Assembly: GCA_963763215.1 (NCBI GenBank)
Contig: CAVXNX010000017.1
Coordinates: 62,001 to 126,000, forward strand
Source of the DNA: DASQZK01 sp963763215
GTDB taxonomy: Bacteria; Bacteroidota; Bacteroidia; Bacteroidales; GCA-2748055
Direction of reading: 5' to 3'
DNA: 64,000 bases
Shown here: positions 58,801 through 64,000 of the stretch, piece after piece
Numbering within the stretch: the first letter of the stretch is position 1
How the letters are laid out: the number at the start of each line of letters is the position of its first letter
Notes under the pieces: model-generated
Database searches by the model: none
What the model saw: only the letters and a program-made list of their open reading frames with translations
What the model was told of the DNA's origin: nothing
Translations under genes and position numbers: made by a program

Positions 58801-60345
58801 GTTGTTCCCGGTGCCCACATGGGCTGTGAAACCTGCATCACTGTACCATTCTGCCGTGGCGTTGGTGCCCAGGGTTCCGCCTGAGTAAGACAGAACAATG
58901 TTGCCGGTGGCAGGGCAAAGGTCGTTATGGTCCACTGTAGCCGATGCCGGGGCCGTGCTCTGCGTTTTGATGGTCTCAGTTACGCTGGCCGCAGCGGTGA
59001 CATTGCAGCCTTCAAACCTGACATAATATGTCGTCGTGGTAATGGGCGTGGTGAGAGAAAGATTATTACCCGTACCGACGTTCATCGTAAAACCGGCATC
59101 ACTGTACCATTCCGCGGTTGCCCCTGAACCGAGGGATCCGCCAGCATAACTCAGAACGAGGTTGCCATCGGCCGGGCAGAGATTGTTTCTGTCAACTGAA
59201 GCGGATGCGGGTGCAACACTTGTTGCCGTGATATTTACCATTACACTAACCGTTGGCGTGGTATTGCAATCCCCTTCGAAGCGGACATAATAGGTTGTGG
59301 CTGATGCCGGCGTCGGAAGTGTCAGGTTATTGCCTGTACCTGCATGAGCTGTACATGCCGCATCGGTATACCATTCCGCGGTGGCATTCGTTCCGGGATT
59401 GCCTCCTGAATAACTCAGGACGATACTCCCATCGGCGGCACACAGGTTATTCCTGTCGGTGGTGGCGGAATCAGGCGGCGTACTAAATGTATTTTCGGTT
59501 ACAATCTCTGGTCCGACTACCAGTGTCGTGGATGATACGACCATTTCGAGAGTATAACTTCCGCCGGTTGTTGCTGTATAGGTAAAGGTATTCGCTCCGG
59601 TGATGGGAGCACCATCCAAATACCACTGATAACTGCTTCCTTCATCCGGTACAGAGAGAACCACCGAGCCGCCCGTACAAAAAGCAGAGGATCCCGAGGT
59701 AGAGATCGTATAACCGCCCCCTGCAAAGAAATTAAAAACGGTATCCGTTGTCAGATCGGTGGAATCGCCGTAGCCACAATCGGGGTCACACTGCAAGTCG
59801 GTGTAACCGCTTCCTGTTTTAATATCTCCCGGATTGAAGATGTAAACGGTTCCGCCGTCAATATCAAAGGATCCGTGGCTGTCGGACCCCGATTGATTGA
59901 ATGTGCCGGTGACGATGAGGTAACCGCCTGCCACAACCGAAACATTGTTTCCGGATGTATAATTTCCATAGACGATAACGATACCTCCATTCGCAATGAC
60001 AAGGTCTGCATTGCTCCCAAATGAAACATTACCATATATGATAAGGGTATCGGTTACGGTCAGCGTACCAGTATTAAAATCAAGGTCACCCATCCTGGTC
60101 ACGAATCCATTAATATGAATATCGACTTTAAGATTAGAAGTGTCGGGGCTTGACCCATCTGACCAGCTGGTGTCATCCGCCCAGTTGCCCGTGTGGTTAT
60201 TTAATGTGGATTCCTGTGAAAATGCTGTCGCGGAGAGGAAGAGACTGAGGAAAAAGAAGCAGTACACAAAGGGAAGTAGCGCAAGCCGACGCACCACTTC
60301 CCTTTGTCCACCTATAGCAATCCTGTTATTACTGTTCTTTTTCAT
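55839..60345 (-). CDS. Giant tandem Ig-repeat surface adhesin
   Basis: About 1,500 residues. The ATG at 60345 starts a long signal region (FVYCFFFLSLFLSATAFSQ). Residues about 45-200 form a beta-solenoid-like head (NWADDTSWSDGSSPDTSN; ADLVIANGGIVIVYGNYTSGNN). One Ig-like domain follows (GSSAFCTGGSVVLSVPDEGSSY), then about 13 Ig-like repeats of 88 residues with the pattern ASATVDHNDLCPATGNIVLS, TNATAEWYSDAALTTHVGTG, TTYYVRFEGDC and SVTVNIKDISVAP. The end reads VTVTDSSNRM with TAG at 55839-55841, and no T9SS sorting domain is visible. Nearly every repeat contains a one-base lesion. Its place upstream of a type B protein and PorP/SprF suggests a SprB-like secreted adhesin. Confidence 0.75.
56110..59470 (-). 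repeat. Tandem array of about 13 Ig-coding units, period about 264 bp
   Basis: The same landmark (CACGCTCTGTGCGG on the plus strand) recurs at 56341, 56605 (variant), 56870, 57137, 57399 (variant), 57662, 57926, 58191, 58455 and 58718, with further diverged units on both sides. Spacings are 262-267 bp around a true 264 (88 codons). Units between about 56.6 and 58.9 kb are nearly identical; those nearest the N-terminus (59.0-59.47 kb) and the last one (56.1-56.3 kb) are clearly diverged. Confidence 0.9.
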
Positions 60346-60357
60346 TCACTCGACAGG

Positions 60358-60365
60358 CAAAAGTA
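60358..60365 (-). promoter_or_regulatory. -7 promoter motif of the adhesin locus
   Basis: The plus strand reads CAAAAGTA (TACTTTTG on the minus strand), only 12 bp before the ATG at 60345, implying an almost leaderless mRNA or a start codon slightly downstream. Confidence 0.45.
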
Positions 60366-60639
60366 GAAAAGGCATTTTGTTTACAGGTCATTAAGAATTG
60401 AGATTTTCTACGACTTATCAACAGTAAAAGTTGCGATCGGCTTTTCACGGAGATTAAGGGCCAGTGTATATTTCCGGCCTGGAGGGGCCGGTTTTTTCAT
60501 TTTGTAAAGAATTGAAGATGTAAGGATTAGTCTTCTCAAAGGCGAATACGGAAGTTCATTTCCCATCAATCATCCGCCAGACGGGCCTTTCAACCCTTAT
60601 CTTGCTATTCGGATATTCATTGAGTTCCATAACCCCTTC
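60366..60639. other. Intergenic region between pntB and the adhesin, no gene
   Basis: About 270 bp with no coding signal on either strand. It follows the pnt terminator and leads to the adhesin promoter; a GC-rich GGCCTGGAGGGGCCGG patch near 60476-60491 can fold on itself. Confidence 0.4.
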
Positions 60640-60678
60640 ACATAAAAAAACCGGAGTTTGATCAATAACTCCGGTTTT
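60640..60678 (-). terminator. Intrinsic terminator of the pnt operon
   Basis: AAAACCGGAGTT (60647-60658) and AACTCCGGTTTT (60667-60678) make a perfect 12-bp stem with an 8-nt loop; on the minus strand a run of T follows (60644-60650 are A on the plus strand). It is 30 bp past the pntB stop. Confidence 0.85.
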
Positions 60679-60708
60679 GGATAAAAAAAAATTAAAATTT
60701 TCTTCGCC

Positions 60709-62124
60709 CTATAAACTCTTAATCTCTGTAATGAGCTTCTGCAGACTGTCTTTCGCATTACCGAACAACATTCGCGTCTTATCGTCATAAAACAGATAAT
60801 TTTCAATGGCGGCGTAACCTTTTCCCATTCCTCGCTTCATAACGATAATGTTCTTTGCTTCAAACGCCTTGATGATGGGCATGCCATAGATCGGGCTGCC
60901 CGGGTCATCGTTGGCCGCCGGGTTAACCACATCGTTGGCACCGATCACCACGGCAACGTCGGTATTGGGCATTTCCGGATTGATCTCATCCATTTCGACG
61001 AGTTTGTCATACGAAACATCGGCTTCGGCAAGCAGGACATTCATATGACCAGGCATACGCCCGGCGACAGGATGAATGGCATATTTCACATCCACGCCGT
61101 TGGCTTCGAGCAGCGATTCGAATTCGTGGCAGAGGTGTTGCGCCTGGGCAACAGCCAGCCCGTAGCCGGGAATAATGACCACCTTGGCGGAATAAGCGAG
61201 CAGTACGCTGGCATCGTTCACTGAAATTTCCTTGATGGCACCGTGTTCATGCTCTGCTGAGGCACCTCCGCCTCCAAATGCGCCGATGATGACATTGAGG
61301 AGTGAACGGTTCATGGCCCGGCACATCTGGATGGTCAGGATGGTCCCCGCGGCTCCCACCAGGATCCCGCCGAGGATCATGGCTTCGTTTTTATAAATGA
61401 AACCGGCCATCGCTGCGGCGATACCGGTGAATGAGTTGAGCAGCGAGATGACCACAGGCATATCAGCCCCGCCGATGGGCAGAACGAAGGTGATCCCGTA
61501 GATAAGGCTGATGGCCAGGAGGACATACACCAGTATTTTCTGGGTGGAATAGTCCAGTCCTGCTGCCATAATAAATACGACCATAAAGACCACCACCAGA
61601 AGGATGAAAATGTTCAGGTAGGTCATGAACCGGTCAAAAACATCACCCACCTTGCCGTCGAGCTTGCCGTAAGCGATCATACTGCCGCTGAAGGCAATGC
61701 TGCCGATGACCAGTCCCAGGAGGGTCACCAGGGTGGATTCATTCTGGGGATTGGAAAATTCAATCAGCGCGACGAGCGCAGATGCTGCCCCACCCGTGGC
61801 ATTAAAAAAGGAAACCAGCTGCGGCATGGCGGTCATCTTGACTTTCCGGGCGACAATGGCACCGATGATGGTGCCGGCGATGATCGTAACCACAACCACT
61901 GCCCCGTTGAACCAGGAAATGGTATGCCCTTCCGGGTCCTGGTGAAGGAAGAGGGTGGTGATCATGGCCAGAAGCATTCCGGCCCCGGCCCAAAGGTTAC
62001 CCCGCCGCGCACTGACCGGCGTACTCTGAAGTTTCAGACCGATGACGAAGAAGATCGCTGCAAGCAGATAACTGTATTCGAGAATGATTTCACCTGAAGA
62101 GGGATTAATGATCGATGTATCCAT
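60709..62124 (-). CDS. pntB: NAD(P) transhydrogenase subunit beta
   Basis: Membrane subunit of the proton-translocating transhydrogenase, which reduces NADP+ with NADH using the proton gradient; 471 residues, intact. N-terminal two thirds: eight or nine helices (YSYLLAAIFFVIGLKLQS, ARKVKMTAMPQLVSFFNATGGAASALVAL, LIYGITFVLPIGGADMPVVISLLNSFTGIAAAMAGF). C-terminal domain III binds NADP(H): VVIIPGYGLAVAQAQHL, HPVAGRMPGHMNVLLAEADVSYD, VVIGANDVVNPAA, IIVMKRGMGKGYAAIEN. It is last in the pntA1-pntA2-pntB operon. Confidence 0.97.
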   Translation of the reverse strand: MDTSIINPSSGEIILEYSYLLAAIFFVIGLKLQSTPVSARRGNLWAGAGMLLAMITTLFLHQDPEGHTISWFNGAVVVVTIIAGTIIGAIVARKVKMTAMPQLVSFFNATGGAASALVALIEFSNPQNESTLVTLLGLVIGSIAFSGSMIAYGKLDGKVGDVFDRFMTYLNIFILLVVVFMVVFIMAAGLDYSTQKILVYVLLAISLIYGITFVLPIGGADMPVVISLLNSFTGIAAAMAGFIYKNEAMILGGILVGAAGTILTIQMCRAMNRSLLNVIIGAFGGGGASAEHEHGAIKEISVNDASVLLAYSAKVVIIPGYGLAVAQAQHLCHEFESLLEANGVDVKYAIHPVAGRMPGHMNVLLAEADVSYDKLVEMDEINPEMPNTDVAVVIGANDVVNPAANDDPGSPIYGMPIIKAFEAKNIIVMKRGMGKGYAAIENYLFYDDKTRMLFGNAKDSLQKLITEIKSL

Positions 62125-62210
62125 GATTTTTTAATTTGCCTTCGTTTTTTTTAATCGCCATTTCACCAGGTTCCCCATCATGCTCTCTGAAGAGGAAACC
62201 CGGAAGGGGC

Positions 62211-62519
62211 TCATTTCTTTTTCTTCTTTTTGAACATCTCAAGCATCCTGTCGGTCACAACAAAGCCACCGGCCACATTGAGGGTGGCCAGAAAGACGGC
62301 CAGGATCCCCAGGACCCACTCCAGCGTGGTATCCGCATGCCCGACCAGGATAATGCCTCCGATGATAATGACACCGCTGATCGCATTCGCGCCTGACATG
62401 AGGGGTGTATGAAGTACCGAAGGGACATTTGAAATCACTTCAAAACCAAGAAACACGGAAAGCACAATGATGAAGATCATATCCTTGTGCTCCCAGAAAA
62501 ACAGTAATACCTTTTGCAT
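62211..62519 (-). CDS. pntA2: NAD(P) transhydrogenase subunit alpha, membrane part
   Basis: 102 residues with three or four helices (FWEHKDMIFIIVLSVFLGFEVISNVPSVLHTPLMSG is split here as FWEHKDMIFIIVLSVFLGF and EVISNVPSVLHTPLMSGANA; then ISGVIIIGGIILVGHA and LEWVLGILAVFLATLNVAGGFVVTDRML). It corresponds to the C-terminal membrane end of E. coli PntA; the split alpha subunit is common outside enterobacteria. It ends in a poly-Lys tail. The frame is intact; it is 12 bp downstream of pntA1. Confidence 0.95.
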   Translation of the reverse strand: MQKVLLFFWEHKDMIFIIVLSVFLGFEVISNVPSVLHTPLMSGANAISGVIIIGGIILVGHADTTLEWVLGILAVFLATLNVAGGFVVTDRMLEMFKKKKKK

Positions 62520-62531
62520 GTCGGTCAGATT

Positions 62532-63663
62532 TTATGATTGATATGACGCTTTAATTCTTTCATGAACGATTTCCCCCTCCCTGGTCACGCAGGTGCCGGC
62601 CACGATGTCATCATCGTAATTGAGATTGAGTCCGCCGTCTTCTGCAATGATCAGCTTGAGAAAATTGATCACATTTTTTCCGAGCATCCTGCTCGCATCG
62701 GTCGGTAAGCAGGGACGGATAATTGGAATTGCCGATGATCTTGACCTGTTTATGAACGACCGTCTCATTGTCTTTGGTCAGTTCACAGTTCCCGCCTGTT
62801 GATGCGGCAAGATCGATCACGATGCTGCCAGCCTTCATCATATCGACGGTCTCCTTTTTCAGGAGGATCGGGAGCTTTTCTTCCGGGGATCTGGGCCGTA
62901 CAGATCACGATATCGGATTTCACGGCATGATCGTGAACGGCCTGTTGCTGCTTCTTCTTATATTCTTCCGATTGTTCAACGGCATATCCTCCGGCCTGAA
63001 CATCTTCTTTGGCACCTTCAACCTCCACGAATTTCGCCCCGAGACTTTTGACCTCTTCCCTGGCAGCTGTTCTCACATCGAAAGCTTCCACCACGGCTCC
63101 GAGTTTACGTGACGTAGCAATGGCCTGCAGACCGGCGACACCGGCACCCAGGATGAGCACCTTCGCCGGTTTGATGGTCCCCGCTGCCGTCATGAACATG
63201 GGCATAAACTCGCCGAGCTGATTCGCTGCATCGAGCACAGCCTTATAACCCGAAACGGTAGCCTGGGAGGAGAGGATATCCATGGCCTGGGCCCGGGATG
63301 TTCTCGGAATGACATCGAGGCTGAAGGAGGTGACGCCCCCTTTGGCGAGTGCCTCCACCGTCTTTTTATTAAAATAGGGGTTCAGAACCGCAACAACAAC
63401 CTGTCCCTTTTTCAGCTTTTTCAACTCCTCACCGGGAAGGGGGTGAATCATCACCAAAACATCGGCTTTGGTTAAAAATCTTATCCCGGCTCTCTGTCTT
63501 TGCACCGGCGTCTTCATATTCTTTGTCGGAAGCAAAGGCAGACATTCCTGCCCCTTTTTCCACCAGCACTTCAACTTTTAACCCGGTGAGCGTTGCCACA
63601 CTTTCGGGCAGCGATGACAACCCTGTTTTCTTCTGAGGATTCCTTAAGAATACCTAATTTCAT
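62532..63663 (-). CDS. pntA1: NAD(P) transhydrogenase subunit alpha, NAD-binding part
   Basis: Soluble domain I of the transhydrogenase, about 378 residues, start ATG at 63663 (MKLGILKESSEENRVV). Seen: LPESVATLTGLKVEVLVEKGAGM, MIHPLPGEE, LDVIPRTSRAQAMDILSSQATVSGYKAV, the NAD fold VLILGAGVAGLQAIATSRKLGAVVEAFDVR, and DIVICTAQIPG. Four lesions: near 63612, 63473, 62881 and 62704; repaired joins read DKIFNKADVLVMIHP, AQIPGKKLPILLKKETVDMM and YPSLLPTDASRMLGKN. It is first in the pnt operon and divergent from the gene at the right edge. Confidence 0.94.
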
Positions 63664-63708
63664 AGTCAAGAATATTAGAATACGTGTTGAGAAAAGTCTG
63701 AAAAAGCA

Positions 63709-63716
63709 CAAATATA
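63709..63716 (-). promoter_or_regulatory. -7 promoter motif of the pnt operon
   Basis: The plus strand reads CAAATATA (TATATTTG on the minus strand), 46 bp before the pntA1 ATG. Confidence 0.5.
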
Positions 63717-63932
63717 AAAAAAATGAAATGAAAGGATCACTATATTTTTACGACATCCCTTCCATTTACGTATCCCGGTCAGGAATTTCGGCAAATGATC
63801 CTGAAAGGCCACGTACATGCGATAAAGACCTTCCGATATTAAACAAACCGGGCATTTCAGATGTTTTAAAAGCTGAAAATATGTTCTGCACAACATGTTT
63901 AGGATAAACCTGTGACATACACAAAAGTTTAC
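63717..63932. other. Divergent intergenic region, no gene
   Basis: About 215 bp between the pnt promoter and the right-edge promoter; AT-rich, no coding signal. The short minus-strand frames here show no family resemblance. Confidence 0.5.
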
Positions 63933-63940
63933 TATTTTTG
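63933..63940 (+). promoter_or_regulatory. -7 promoter motif of the right-edge gene
   Basis: TATTTTTG, exact TAnnTTTG, 28 bp before the ATG at 63969. Confidence 0.5.
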
Positions 63941-63968
63941 ATGTCAAAAGCCCTGAGGACCCTCAATT

Positions 63969-64000
63969 ATGGATGATCTATCATTTTTAGGCAATGGAGA
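63969..64000 (+). CDS. Start of a probable 2-oxoglutarate dehydrogenase E1 subunit (partial)
   Basis: Only ten codons are visible: MDDLSFLGNG. Bacteroidota 2-oxoglutarate dehydrogenase E1 proteins usually open with a similar M-x-x-x-SFL/SYL-x-N stretch before the E1 core. The -7 motif just upstream supports a real start. The assignment rests on very little sequence. Confidence 0.35.
   Translation, partial: MDDLSFLGNG

Noticed and set aside
56110..59470. CRISPR or other non-coding repeat array
   Set aside because: The unit is about 264 bp, continuous without unique spacers, and encodes an Ig-like domain in one strand.
63675..63966. Two overlapping minus-strand frames upstream of pntA1
   Set aside because: AT-rich promoter DNA; sequences such as LCMSQVYPKHVVQN match nothing known and would overlap the pnt promoter.

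Overview
The window is chromosomal DNA from a bacterium of the phylum Bacteroidota. The evidence is: type IX secretion parts (a PorP/SprF-like protein, a gliding-type C-terminal domain, a cupredoxin with a VKM-ending sorting domain), a carboxypeptidase-regulatory-domain TonB receptor, many lipoprotein or signal-peptide carbohydrate enzymes (GH3, GH30, GH97, GH2, a GH65-like protein), and copies of the Bacteroidota -7 promoter motif TAnnTTTG a short distance upstream of about a dozen gene starts. I recognised no rRNA, tRNA, CRISPR array, phage or insertion sequence.

Layout. 1-12.5 kb (minus strand except GH30): secreted carbohydrate-active proteins (beta-helix/LamG protein, GH3 with PA14, GH30, GH97), an aldo/keto reductase and a PrsW-like membrane protease. 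12.5-18 kb: a SiaC-family regulator divergent from a polyprenyl glycosylphosphotransferase, then a large metalloprotease/TolB-propeller/outer-membrane-barrel protein. 18-25.4 kb: a minus-strand group of sodium/solute symporter, AraD and a GH65-like glycosidase, divergent from a second symporter with a small two-helix membrane partner. 25.4-31.2 kb: EamA transporter, DUF1080 protein, M1 peptidase, D-lactate dehydrogenase, Tag DNA glycosylase, GroES-like protein. 31.4-40.2 kb: patatin/POTRA/barrel protein, cupredoxin, SGNH esterase, a LiaF-like/histidine kinase/LytTR operon, a secreted RraA-like protein, a double-thioredoxin protein. 40.5-48.9 kb: GH2, a DUF362 Tat protein, a trpF remnant, DUF6599, MarC, a DUF4091 glycosidase-like protein and a WG-repeat remnant. 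48.9-60.4 kb: TonB receptor, pterin dehydratase, then a collinear surface-adhesin/T9SS locus with a roughly 1,500-residue protein carrying about 13 Ig-like repeats. 60.7-64 kb: the transhydrogenase operon pntA1-pntA2-pntB, and the first codons of a probable 2-oxoglutarate dehydrogenase E1.

The dominant technical feature is that about half of the genes are broken by single-base indels (usually one extra base), spread evenly over housekeeping and accessory genes. Removing or adding one base restores a continuous family-like protein almost every time. I read these as consensus errors of an insufficiently polished assembly and annotate each such gene as one CDS with the lesion sites listed.

Functionally the segment reads as a polysaccharide-degrading, probably anaerobic or facultative lifestyle: secreted glycosidases release pentoses and hexoses, Na+ symporters take them up, AraD feeds pentoses to the pentose phosphate pathway, LdhA and PntAB balance redox, and T9SS places adhesins at the surface. 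No SusC/SusD pair is present, so this is not a canonical polysaccharide utilisation locus.
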